Part shown: positions 51,283 to 59,708 of the stretch, one piece after another | How positions within the stretch are numbered: the stretch's first letter is position 1 | Layout of the letters: every line of letters starts with the position of its first letter | Source of the DNA: JAEUKA01 sp035328405 | Lineage (GTDB): Bacteria > Myxococcota_A > Polyangia > Palsa-1104 > JAEUJZ01 | DNA length: 64,000 nt | Reading direction: 5' to 3' | NCBI GenBank assembly: GCA_035328405.1 | Contig: DAOLIT010000017.1 | Span: forward strand, 16,008 to 80,007 | Program-made: the position numbers and the translations under genes | Notes under the pieces: generated by a model | What the model saw: the letters and a program-made list of their open reading frames with translations, nothing else | Told to the model about the DNA's origin: nothing | The model's database searches: none

Positions 51283-53055
51283 ATGGCACCACGAGAGGTA
51301 AGACCCCCAGGCGTATATCCACTTGGCTCGGGATCGCGATTCACGTCACTAGGCATAGCGGACACGCACATCGCGGGCTTCGTTGGGATTGCCAATCGAG
51401 GGCCTTTGGATGTTCCCGTCATGCTTCAGTCATGGGCGGAGTTCGTGGAGGTTTATGGGGCTACCAGCGAAGGCTACTTGGCGCGCGCCGTCGAGGGATT
51501 TTTTTTGAATGGCGGCAAATCTTGTTACGTGGTTCGCGTCGCTCGACGCCCACGCGACAATGAGCGCCTTGAACCGCATCACGCCCTTCAGGCGGAGCGC
51601 GTGCTGCGCGACGCTTGGGACAAGCCGACGCTTAGGGTGCTGGCACTCAATGAAGGACGGTGGGGCAACAGCGTTTGGGTGAAAACCACCAGAAGCACTG
51701 GGGCCAAGACGCTTCTCACGCTGGATCTGCCCGTCGGTGCGGGTCAGGCGCGCGTTACGTCAACACGTGGCATCGAAAAAGGTGCGCTCCTGCGCATTTT
51801 CGACCGCGACAACAGCGACTTTATCGTCGTTACCGACGTGGACGAAAAAAACAAGACCTTGACCTGGGGGCCGGAGACGCCTGTGGTTCGCCGCTATGCT
51901 GCTGCGGCACCGACGTATGTGGAGGTCATGGAATTTGAAGTGTATGCGTCGCTGCGCGATCGTCGAGAGGTCTTCAAGGGGCTTCAAATGCACCCGCTGT
52001 CTCGACGCTATGCCCCGCGAATTATCAACGATGAGTCCTACTTGATTCGGCTCGAAGATGCCGCTTCCACTTCGCCGTGGCCGCACAATGTTCCCGTCGA
52101 AGCCGCACTCGACAAATTGGCGGGCGGAAGGGACGGGACGGAAGGCATTTTGGCCGAGGATTTCATCGGCTACGACCGTGGCCTCGATGATCGTCGAGGA
52201 CTCATGACGCTCGAGTTCGTCGAAGAGGTAGGTGTGATTTGCGCGCCTGACGCGATGCTGGCGTACAAGCACATGTCGATTCCAGAGGCGCGAAGCTATG
52301 TTCAGCACATTCACGACGCGATGATCGGGATCTGCGAGCGAGCGCAGGACCGGTTTGCCATTCTCGACGCGCCCGACACGCGGGATATCGAGGAAGTCCG
52401 ACGGATGCGGCAGCGGCTCAACACGAGTTACGCCGCTCTCTATTTTCCATGGGTTGTCGTCGCTGGCGCAAACGGGAGCCAGCACAAAGTTCCACCATCA
52501 GGCTTTGTGGCTGGCGTGTATGCACGGACCGAGCAAGCCAGCGGCGTTCACAAAGCGCCAGCGAACGAGCAGATCCTCGGGCTCACGCAACTTACCTTGC
52601 CGCTGTCCGATGATCACCTTGGACAGCTCAATTCCGAGGGTATCAACACGATCCGTTCGATGACGGGCCGGGGAATCCGCATTTGGGGGGCGCGGAGCTG
52701 TTCCGAATCCGATGATTGGCGTTATTTGAATGTCCGACGTTTGTTTATTATGTTGCGTCGTGCAATTGAAAAAGGAACTCAGTGGATATCATTTGAACCG
52801 AATACAGTTGAAACGTGGTCGCTGATTGAACGGGAAGTTTCCTCGTTCTTGAGTGATTTGTACATAAAAGGATATTTCGCGGGAAATACGCCGGAAGAGG
52901 CATTCATCGTACGTTGTAATGCCGAAACGAATCCAGACGATGTTGTTGAAAGTGGCCGGCTGATCACTGAAATACGAGTGGCTCCTGCGATACCTGCTGA
53001 GTTTATCTATTTTACGATTGAACAACAGATGGGCGAGCGGGTTGAACCACGCTGA
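51283..53055 (+). CDS. Contractile sheath protein 2 (eCIS, larger)
   Basis: 590 residues. The N-terminus RPPGVYPLGSGSRF and the core and C-terminal motifs (ARTEQASGVHKAPANE, GIRIWGARSCSESDDWRYLN, VRRLFIMLRRAIEKGTQW) match the sheath family. It is about 180 residues longer than sheath 1, through an inserted beta-rich domain (about 105-270) likely to decorate the particle surface. Base composition drops abruptly near 52,720, so the last 110 codons are AT-rich while the rest is GC-rich. eCIS often encode two or three sheaths; the larger one commonly lies near the baseplate. Confidence 0.92.
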   Translation: MAPREVRPPGVYPLGSGSRFTSLGIADTHIAGFVGIANRGPLDVPVMLQSWAEFVEVYGATSEGYLARAVEGFFLNGGKSCYVVRVARRPRDNERLEPHHALQAERVLRDAWDKPTLRVLALNEGRWGNSVWVKTTRSTGAKTLLTLDLPVGAGQARVTSTRGIEKGALLRIFDRDNSDFIVVTDVDEKNKTLTWGPETPVVRRYAAAAPTYVEVMEFEVYASLRDRREVFKGLQMHPLSRRYAPRIINDESYLIRLEDAASTSPWPHNVPVEAALDKLAGGRDGTEGILAEDFIGYDRGLDDRRGLMTLEFVEEVGVICAPDAMLAYKHMSIPEARSYVQHIHDAMIGICERAQDRFAILDAPDTRDIEEVRRMRQRLNTSYAALYFPWVVVAGANGSQHKVPPSGFVAGVYARTEQASGVHKAPANEQILGLTQLTLPLSDDHLGQLNSEGINTIRSMTGRGIRIWGARSCSESDDWRYLNVRRLFIMLRRAIEKGTQWISFEPNTVETWSLIEREVSSFLSDLYIKGYFAGNTPEEAFIVRCNAETNPDDVVESGRLITEIRVAPAIPAEFIYFTIEQQMGERVEPR

Positions 53056-53074
53056 GCAGAGAGGGATCGAAAAC

Positions 53075-53512
53075 ATGTCACGCCGAGAGGCACTGCCAGT
53101 CTATTACTTCACAGTCGAAGTCAAAGGCATACAACGAGGCTACTTTCGCTCGTGTTCTGGGTTGAAATCCGAGTCTGAGGTTGTCACAATTCAAGAAGGT
53201 GGTGTCAATACCACCGAAATCAAACTGATGGGGCACAATAAATACTCAAACATTGTGCTGAAACAGGGATTTGTTGATTCTGAATTGTGGAACCAGCGAC
53301 AGAAATATGTGAATGATGAGCCCGGCCAGGCAATGGAACGGATCGATGGCTTGATTGTTCACTATGGTCCCGGCGGCAAGCGACTTCACAAATGGCGTTT
53401 TCGCAAGGCTTGGATTTGCAAATGGGAAGGTCCCGAATTCGATGCAACGAAAAATGAGATATCTGTTGAAAGCATCGAAATCGCTCACGAAGAATTGACC
53501 TACGAAGGCTAA
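53075..53512 (+). CDS. Single-domain tail-tube protein (gp19/Afp5-like)
   Basis: 145 residues from the ATG at 53075 (GAGGG upstream). It is the standard TIGR02241 tube: YYFTVEVKGIQRGYFRSCSG, EIKLMGHNKYSNIVLKQGF, LWNQRQK, RKAWICKWEGPEFDATKNEI and VESIEIAHEEL. It is single-fold, so it should form ordinary hexameric rings. Its position between sheath 2 and the hub genes resembles Pvc5/Afp5, the baseplate-proximal tube. The contrast with the two tandem-fold proteins upstream is notable. Confidence 0.9.
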   Translation: MSRREALPVYYFTVEVKGIQRGYFRSCSGLKSESEVVTIQEGGVNTTEIKLMGHNKYSNIVLKQGFVDSELWNQRQKYVNDEPGQAMERIDGLIVHYGPGGKRLHKWRFRKAWICKWEGPEFDATKNEISVESIEIAHEELTYEG

Positions 53513-53517
53513 CAAAC

Positions 53518-54345
53518 ATGTCGGATTCACAAGAAAATTCGACGACGCCCATATTTCAGCCGCTCGGAACCGCTGCGTCGCTGCGGATGCTGGACTCGGT
53601 GATGAATCGAGTTGAATCGGTGCCATTGGCTCGGAGTGTTGCACGGAAACTTGATAGGCCCAATGAAGCGTCTGTGGTCAACAACACAATGAGTGACGCT
53701 GGTGACCAGAAGCATTCAAAGACAAATCGACGAAGTGGTGAACCGCAAACAGTTCTTGAGGCTGGCTGGAATTCTTCACAGGCGGACAAGCGCGAAACGG
53801 TTGCTCCATTATGGAGTAACCTTCCGAAGACTGATTTGAAGCCTGTGGTCACAGCAATTGAAACGGATCTAGGCGCGTATCTTGCGTCGCAGCGTGAAAA
53901 TTCCAATTCAGGTCGGTCTGGAAGCCCAGAGATGACGCTGTTGGCGGGCCAATCTGACGCTGCCTCCATTCGTGCTTTCAATCGTGGAACATTGGACTCA
54001 CAATCCCAGCAAGCGGCTGTTGACGTTTCGACACGGTTGCTTGATGCTGTGCGAAAACAAGCATCTACACAAGCCATCGCTGGAGATAACCAGATATCGC
54101 TTGGAGATCTTACTCTGATAGCGTTTGCGGATAGCAAGAGGCAGATGGCAGCCGCAACTTCGCATGCGGAACATGTTCCAGATACGCATCCGCTGAAGAA
54201 AGCTATCGATAATTCTGCAAACAAGAAGATGATGGAGAGTTCCAAAGGATTCGAGACAAAACTCAAAAAAGTGGCTGAGTTAACTACTGAGGCCCTCGAA
54301 AAGGCCAAGCGAATTGCCAAGGAAAGGTTCGGATCACATGGCTGA
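53518..54345 (+). CDS. Unknown protein inside the eCIS cluster
   Basis: 275 residues, starting five bases after the tube stop. It is polar and low in complexity, rich in Ser, Ala, Gln and Asn, with no signal peptide or cysteines. A C-terminal amphipathic helix is rich in Lys/Glu (FETKLKKVAELTTEALEKAK). No family is recognised. The slot between Afp5- and Afp7-like genes is held by the much smaller Afp6/Pvc6 in known clusters. It could be a divergent structural adaptor, a chaperone or cargo. Confidence 0.6.
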   Translation: MSDSQENSTTPIFQPLGTAASLRMLDSVMNRVESVPLARSVARKLDRPNEASVVNNTMSDAGDQKHSKTNRRSGEPQTVLEAGWNSSQADKRETVAPLWSNLPKTDLKPVVTAIETDLGAYLASQRENSNSGRSGSPEMTLLAGQSDAASIRAFNRGTLDSQSQQAAVDVSTRLLDAVRKQASTQAIAGDNQISLGDLTLIAFADSKRQMAAATSHAEHVPDTHPLKKAIDNSANKKMMESSKGFETKLKKVAELTTEALEKAKRIAKERFGSHG

Positions 54346-54784
54346 ACTAGAGAAAGCTGAACTTCACGACTGCGACCGTGGTTCCGTGTTGAAGGTGCTC
54401 TTTAATCCCAAAGAGTTTACGGTCGAAAAGCAAGTGCAGTGGACTCAAAAAGAGGGAGCGATGACGGATGAACCTCCCGAGGAGTTCACAAAACCCACGC
54501 CGGCAAATTTGACGGTGACGCTTCATTTCGATACTTACGAAAAGAAGTCATCCGTGATGCAATATACGTCAGCGGTTGAGAAATTGGCGTTGATCATCAG
54601 CAAAGAGAAGCCGCGCCCACCCTTGTGTAAATTTGTATGGGGCAAGTTCGTATTTCAGGGTGTGGTGGAGTCAGTTCAACAGAAATTTACAATGTTCTTG
54701 CGTGATGGGACGCCGGTTCGGTGCGAGTCTACCGTGAAGATGAAGAAGGCCAGCTCGGCGGCTACAGGCAAACAAGGAGGCTAA
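54338..54784 (+). CDS. eCIS tube-hub adaptor (Pvc7/Afp7-like), without LysM domain
   Basis: 148 residues from the ATG at 54338, overlapping the preceding gene by eight bases. The pattern SVLKVLFNPKEFTVEKQVQW, then PANLTVTLHFDTYE and PPLCKFVWGKFVFQGVVESV, followed by FTMFLRDGTPVRCESTVKM, matches the N-terminal tube-contacting domain of Afp7/Pvc7. Those proteins usually continue into a LysM domain of about 50 residues; here the sequence ends shortly after the domain. It should bridge the last tube ring and the hub. Confidence 0.82.
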   Translation: MAELEKAELHDCDRGSVLKVLFNPKEFTVEKQVQWTQKEGAMTDEPPEEFTKPTPANLTVTLHFDTYEKKSSVMQYTSAVEKLALIISKEKPRPPLCKFVWGKFVFQGVVESVQQKFTMFLRDGTPVRCESTVKMKKASSAATGKQGG

Positions 54785-54789
54785 TCGCC

Positions 54790-55893
54790 ATGGCGGAATC
54801 GAAAAGCCCGAAGGTCAGCCTGCCAAAAGTCTCGGTAGGTGGAACAGAAATTGATTTGAGTGATATTTCAAGTCTGGTTGTGAAGAAGGACTTGGATCAA
54901 CCAGATTATGTTCAAATCTCTCTCTCGAATTTGGGCGATACAACGGGAGGAAGCAAGTTCTCTGCGAAGCTCAAGCCAGGAACGGACTTGGTTGTCAAAA
55001 TCAAGGTTGAAGGCGAGGGAGAACAAGAGCTATTTAAGGGTTATGTGCATGGTGATGATCCAAGTTATGACGCTCACTCCCCTGTATCCACAGATCTTCA
55101 GGGGATGAACGCCATGCACAAGCTGACTCGTGGGAGAAAGACTCGGACCTTCACAAATCAAACCGATCAACAGATCATTCAAAAGGTTGTGAGCGAAGCC
55201 GGTTTGAGCGTGGATTTTGGACGAGAACCGCCGACGCTGCTGCACGAGCATTTGCATCAAAACAACATGACGGATCTTGAGTTTCTTCGCATGCGGGCAG
55301 CCCGGACCGGGCGTGTTTTGTTTTGCGAAGACAAGACGCTTTTCTACACAAAGCGTGAAAAAGACCAAGGACCCGTTGCGACGTTGGATCTGAATACCGA
55401 AGGCACTGGTGCCCTGGAAAATTTCAAGCCGAAAATGTCTGCTGCGGCGCAAGTGAAGAAGGTCGTTTGCCACGGATGGGACCCATTCCAATCTACGCGA
55501 GAATCGCAGAAGATGGAGTGCAAGGCTGAAGGCGGGGCTTCTCCGCTTGGATCTGAGTCTGGCAGCAGTGCATTTGGTGATAGTCCAGAAGTTCATGTCT
55601 TTGATATACCTTTCCGCTCAAAAGAAGAGGGGGATTTGCTTGCAAAGTCGATCCTTGAAGAAAGGCAGATGAACTTCATCAATGCGGAGGCGACTGGACT
55701 TGGTAATTCTCAAATCAAGCCCGGAAAAGTCATTGAATTGAAGATGGGCGGGAAAGAAACGCGATTCAATGGCAAATACTACGTTGTTGGATGTGAATTT
55801 TCATATTCGCATAGCAGTTCTGGGATGGGCGAAGGCTCAGGTATGGGCGGTTTCAAGGGAAAATACAAGCTTCAACGCGATGCCGGAATGTAG
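54790..55893 (+). CDS. eCIS hub protein (VgrG/gp27/phage GpD-like), without spike domain
   Basis: 367 residues from the ATG at 54790. It shows the gp27-like hub fold: YVQISLSNLGDTTGGSKFSA, ELFKGYVHG, DQQIIQKVVSEAGLSVDFG, HEHLHQNNMTDLEFLRMRAA and GRVLFCEDKTLFY. The C-terminal part folds back through DIPFRSKEEGDLLAKSILEE to KVIELKMGGKETRFNGKYYV and ends in a Gly/Ser/Met-rich tail. Known Pvc8/VgrG proteins continue into an OB-fold and a trimeric beta-helix spike; these are absent. The spike must be elsewhere or replaced. This is the last recognisable gene of the cluster. Confidence 0.85.
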   Translation: MAESKSPKVSLPKVSVGGTEIDLSDISSLVVKKDLDQPDYVQISLSNLGDTTGGSKFSAKLKPGTDLVVKIKVEGEGEQELFKGYVHGDDPSYDAHSPVSTDLQGMNAMHKLTRGRKTRTFTNQTDQQIIQKVVSEAGLSVDFGREPPTLLHEHLHQNNMTDLEFLRMRAARTGRVLFCEDKTLFYTKREKDQGPVATLDLNTEGTGALENFKPKMSAAAQVKKVVCHGWDPFQSTRESQKMECKAEGGASPLGSESGSSAFGDSPEVHVFDIPFRSKEEGDLLAKSILEERQMNFINAEATGLGNSQIKPGKVIELKMGGKETRFNGKYYVVGCEFSYSHSSSGMGEGSGMGGFKGKYKLQRDAGM

Positions 55894-56045
55894 CCTCACA
55901 AATCCACAATACAGCGGTCTCCTTTCCTTTTCTTGAATCTACTTCAACAAACTATTGCGGTCTGGCGGTTTGCGATTCCACGGCCATGATGTGTGAATTG
56001 ACAGACGGTTTGCCGGGCACGTCGTTCCCTTGGTAGGGTAGAGGG

Positions 56046-58040
56046 ATGACAACCTGGCGACGTGCGGTGTCCAAACATGCGGCTCGAAAGAGTGCGCGGG
56101 TTTGGTTTTGCGCGTTGCTGTTTTCGGCGGTGGGACATGGGGTCGCGCTTCCACCGCTCGTGCAAAGGTTGGCTGAACGGCCTGAGCCGTTGCTGGAGGT
56201 GGCTTTTGTCGAGGCCGAGACTGCGGGGCTGGAGGCGCCAGAGACGAACGCCGAAGAACGTTCGCGATCTCCAGAGGCTCCTGTTCGTGCAGAGAAAGAC
56301 AAACCAGAGCGACGACCGGACGACCCTGAGGAAATCGCAGAACGACGGAAGGAACTGCCGCCGGAAAAGAAGCCGCCCGAGAACAAGCCCATCGACCTAA
56401 CGATGATTCCCCATCTGAAAATGGTGGATCAGGATCAATTTCCCGACGAGCAAGACAATGCGGATGCGCGTTTTTTGGCGCAGAAGAATCACCGGGTTGG
56501 GGTCGATACTCAGGCGAATGTTCGCAATTTGATCCAGCGCATGACGGGCGAGCAAGAGGCGAGCACTCCGTCAGAGAATCGTTCTGAACAGATTGGCGAG
56601 GCGCAGCAGAAGGCAGCGGAACTTCAAGACCGGCCTGGGGACAAGACGAAGCTGCCTCAGCTTGCGCCACCACCGACGCGGGTGGCACAGAATCCAAATC
56701 TGGCTGTCGCGACAGACGCGCAGCCAAATTCTCTTCAAAAAACGAAGGCCGCAGAGAGTGTTGGTGCAGATCACAAGCCGGGCGGCGATCCGATGGAGGG
56801 AGACGGCTCGCTGAGGCTGGCCCCGGGCGGCGGGAAAGAGACACACGAAAGCGAAGGGCAGGGGGATGTGGCGCGTGGTTTGGCGGGTGCGCCGGGGCTG
56901 AGTCCGTCGAGGTTGCGTCACCATGACTATGACCGGATCGTTGGGTACGACGTGGCGGAATCGGAACGTCGGGCGGCGGCGCGTGCTGAGCGGTCGTCTG
57001 GAATGGGCCGGTGGGATCGCATTGTGGCAAAGCAAGCGTTGTTTCGAGCGTCGCTGGAGAACTTCACGCCGAACGTCCGAGTGGGAAACCAAAGCGAACT
57101 CGGAACACGCGCGCATCCGTTCGCGGCGTACATCGCTCAAGTTCATCGCCAGATACACCGGTTTTGGGGAGACGGTTTTTTGGCCGATCTGGATCGCAAA
57201 ACTGGGGCGGATATGTATGCGCGTTCCTTGGTGGCAGTGCTCGAGATCGCGATCAAGCCGGACGGGACGTTGGCTCAGGTGGTGATTGCCAAAACTTCGG
57301 GAGTGCTGCCGTTTGATGCTGCGGCGATCGATGCGGTCGGGAGTGCTGCACCGTTTGGAGAACCTCCGACTGCGATCAAGAGTCGGGACGGAAATGTGTA
57401 CGTAACGTGGCACTTTCACCGAGATGAGCGGCAGTGTGCGACGGATTTTGTGAACGCACACATTCTGACAACACCGCCCAAAACGGCACCGATGGTCGCG
57501 GATGCAGCGGGCAAGGCGGCAGTGGCGAAACAGAGTCCGGTTAGGAAAGAAGGACTTTTCGGCGGTTTTGGGCCGACTCGTGCTGAAAAAGCGGAATGGA
57601 CGAAACCGTCGGCGGGTGCCGTGGGAAAGAACGGCAGCGTGGGTGAGCCACCCGTCCAAAAGAAAGGCACGGGCGGTGTCCAAGTGAATGGGGATGCAAA
57701 AATGGCCGCCGAGCGGTGGGTTGATGCGTATGAGCATCACGACATCCGACGGCTGAGTGCCGGAAGCGCGCTGCCGTTTACGTCGGGAGGAAGAACGGTC
57801 GCAAATGATGGGCCGGCGCTGCGAGCGTTTTTCGACGAGATGCTCTCGGAGGGCACACCGAAGCGCGAGAAAGTAAGTTTCTACACGTTGTCGGAAGTCA
57901 AGAGTCGGCTGGGTCGTGAGCCTCGGGGCGCAGAGGGCGATGACGTGGCGTTTGCTTGGGTTGAACAGAGCGGCGAGGATCTGATTCTGCTGCTAGAACC
58001 GACGGAAAAGGGCTGGAAAGTGGTCGGGCTCGATCGGTAG
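56046..58040 (+). CDS. TonB-family C-terminal domain protein with extra NTF2-like domain
   Basis: 664 residues. An N-terminal transmembrane helix (about 18-37) is followed by a long Glu/Pro/Lys-rich periplasmic linker (about 50-290). A TonB-like C-terminal domain spans about 355-455 (AAYIAQVHRQIHRFWGDGF, then LVAVLEIAIKPDGTLAQVVI and FDAAAIDAVGSAAPFGEPP). A linker then leads to a small mixed alpha/beta domain at 550-664 resembling NTF2-like folds. No exbB/exbD lies nearby, so energisation partners must be elsewhere, or the domain is used structurally. It starts 152 bp after the injection-system cluster. Confidence 0.8.
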   Translation: MTTWRRAVSKHAARKSARVWFCALLFSAVGHGVALPPLVQRLAERPEPLLEVAFVEAETAGLEAPETNAEERSRSPEAPVRAEKDKPERRPDDPEEIAERRKELPPEKKPPENKPIDLTMIPHLKMVDQDQFPDEQDNADARFLAQKNHRVGVDTQANVRNLIQRMTGEQEASTPSENRSEQIGEAQQKAAELQDRPGDKTKLPQLAPPPTRVAQNPNLAVATDAQPNSLQKTKAAESVGADHKPGGDPMEGDGSLRLAPGGGKETHESEGQGDVARGLAGAPGLSPSRLRHHDYDRIVGYDVAESERRAAARAERSSGMGRWDRIVAKQALFRASLENFTPNVRVGNQSELGTRAHPFAAYIAQVHRQIHRFWGDGFLADLDRKTGADMYARSLVAVLEIAIKPDGTLAQVVIAKTSGVLPFDAAAIDAVGSAAPFGEPPTAIKSRDGNVYVTWHFHRDERQCATDFVNAHILTTPPKTAPMVADAAGKAAVAKQSPVRKEGLFGGFGPTRAEKAEWTKPSAGAVGKNGSVGEPPVQKKGTGGVQVNGDAKMAAERWVDAYEHHDIRRLSAGSALPFTSGGRTVANDGPALRAFFDEMLSEGTPKREKVSFYTLSEVKSRLGREPRGAEGDDVAFAWVEQSGEDLILLLEPTEKGWKVVGLDR

Positions 58041-58157
58041 GGTACTTTGTCTCTGGGGGCGATTTGTGGGGTAGGGGCGTGTTCGGTTCGTTTTGCTAGA
58101 CTTTGCAAAGAGCGGTGCGCACACTGCGATTGACTCTCGGGAAATGGAGTGTTCCAG

Positions 58158-59708
58158 ATGGCCAAGACACGGTTTTTTTCCTGTTTCGTGACCTGCCTGT
58201 TCGGTTTTTCGACTTGGGTTCAAGCCGCGCCGGAAGGCCCAAAGGTTCCCATGGGTTCGCTCGATGAACTGAGCCTGCGGGCGGCGATTGCGGGGAATCA
58301 GGCATTGCCCGAATTGGCAGTGGACCTGGACGATCGTGTGGATGACACGACGGTGCGCCTGCTTGCTCGGCGATATGGCGCGCGTTTTGTCGCAGAATCG
58401 TCTTTCACGTCGCGGGACCGCATCTATCGTGTGTCGGTCGGTTCGGGCGAGGATGCGCCGAAGAAGCTCTTTTCGCTTCTCCAACTTTTGCGTCGAGATC
58501 CGCTGGTTGAGGCGGCGGACCTCCAAGTTCTTTTTCACATCCCAGAGACCGCGCCGGGGTCGCTGACGGCAAACGAACCGATCCGTTCTTTGCCCCGCGT
58601 TGCTGAAGAGGAACCGGCGAAAAAGCAAGATTCACGACCTCGGCTTCAGCCCAACGACCCCAAATATCGGTATCAATGGCACTTGGACCAGATTCGGATG
58701 CCGGAAGCGTGGATGCTCAGCCGAGGACAGGGCGTCACGGTGGCTGTCATTGATACGGGTGTCACGAAGGTCGAAGACTTGGCGGGCACCGAGCTGGTGG
58801 CGGGGTGGAACTTCGTCACAGACAGCGCGGATACGGATGACGACCATGGGCACGGGACCCATGTTGCCGGGACGATCGCGCAGACGACGGACAACGGGGT
58901 TGGCGTTGCTGGCGTCGCAGGCCATGCGCGCATCATGCCAATTAAGGTCTTGTCTGCGTCGGGTTCAGGCTCGGTGGCTGGCATTGCAGAGGGCATCCGT
59001 TTCGCAACAGACCACGGCGCAAAAGTCATCAACATGAGCCTCGGTGGTGCGCTCAATTCGACCGTGCTGGCAAATGCAGTTCGGTATGCACACGACCATG
59101 GTGTGGTCGTGGTGTGTGCGTCAGGGAACGATGGTCGCGGTCGTGTGAGCTATCCGGCGGCGAACCGTGGTGCCTTGGCCGTCGCAGCGACGCAGTTTGA
59201 TGAGACGACGACGTTTTACTCAAATTGGGGGAAAGAGATTTTTGTTGCCGCGCCGGGAGGAAACACGCGAGTCGATCAAAACAAAGACGGTGTTCCAGAC
59301 GGTGTTTTGCAAAATACGGTCGTGCCGGGCGACATTTCGCGACAGGACTATCTGCCTTTTATGGGTACGTCGATGGCGTCACCTCATGTGGCGGGCGTGG
59401 CGGCGCTGGTGGTGAGCCAAGGCGTGCAAGACCCCGACATGGTGGCTCAGATTTTGAAGAAAACCGCTCGAAAGCCGAGTCACTATCGAGGCAGGCACGA
59501 CGATCATTACGGCGCTGGAATCGTGGACGCGCTGGCAGCAGTGGAGGAAGCCAAGGCTCAAGTCGAAAGGGGTCGGCTTGCTGCGTGCCATCGCCAACCG
59601 CATCGTGGGATGGGTTTTCTTGCGCTGGGGCTTCTGGGGGCGGGGCTTTTGTACGCGCGTCTGCGACGGCGTAGTTTTGCGATTTCAGGGAACGGTGCGG
59701 CGTTGTAA
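58158..59708 (+). CDS. Subtilisin-like (S8) serine protease with C-terminal membrane anchor
   Basis: 516 residues from the ATG at 58158 (GGAG eight bases upstream). A signal peptide (cleavage near VQAA, about 22) is followed by a propeptide-like region to about 170. The catalytic domain has the full triad: Asp199 in VAVIDTGV, His232 in DDHGHGTHVAGT and Ser405 in MGTSMASPHVAG, plus the oxyanion Asn in ASGNDGRG. After the domain a short linker leads to a hydrophobic helix and a basic end (GFLALGLLGAGLLYARLRRR), a layout like sortase/MYXO-CTERM-type anchors but without their consensus. The 3' end overlaps the convergent aminopeptidase gene by 24 bp. Confidence 0.92.
   Translation: MAKTRFFSCFVTCLFGFSTWVQAAPEGPKVPMGSLDELSLRAAIAGNQALPELAVDLDDRVDDTTVRLLARRYGARFVAESSFTSRDRIYRVSVGSGEDAPKKLFSLLQLLRRDPLVEAADLQVLFHIPETAPGSLTANEPIRSLPRVAEEEPAKKQDSRPRLQPNDPKYRYQWHLDQIRMPEAWMLSRGQGVTVAVIDTGVTKVEDLAGTELVAGWNFVTDSADTDDDHGHGTHVAGTIAQTTDNGVGVAGVAGHARIMPIKVLSASGSGSVAGIAEGIRFATDHGAKVINMSLGGALNSTVLANAVRYAHDHGVVVVCASGNDGRGRVSYPAANRGALAVAATQFDETTTFYSNWGKEIFVAAPGGNTRVDQNKDGVPDGVLQNTVVPGDISRQDYLPFMGTSMASPHVAGVAALVVSQGVQDPDMVAQILKKTARKPSHYRGRHDDHYGAGIVDALAAVEEAKAQVERGRLAACHRQPHRGMGFLALGLLGAGLLYARLRRRSFAISGNGAAL

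Noticed and set aside
46326..55893. Ordinary prophage
   Set aside because: There is no integrase, terminase, portal, capsid, holin or lysin. Pvc16-, Pvc7- and eCIS-type small proteins point to an injection system.
46326..55893. Type VI secretion system
   Set aside because: No TssJLM membrane complex, TssK, TssBC-type split sheath or ClpV. The sheath is single-chain and Pvc/Afp-like.
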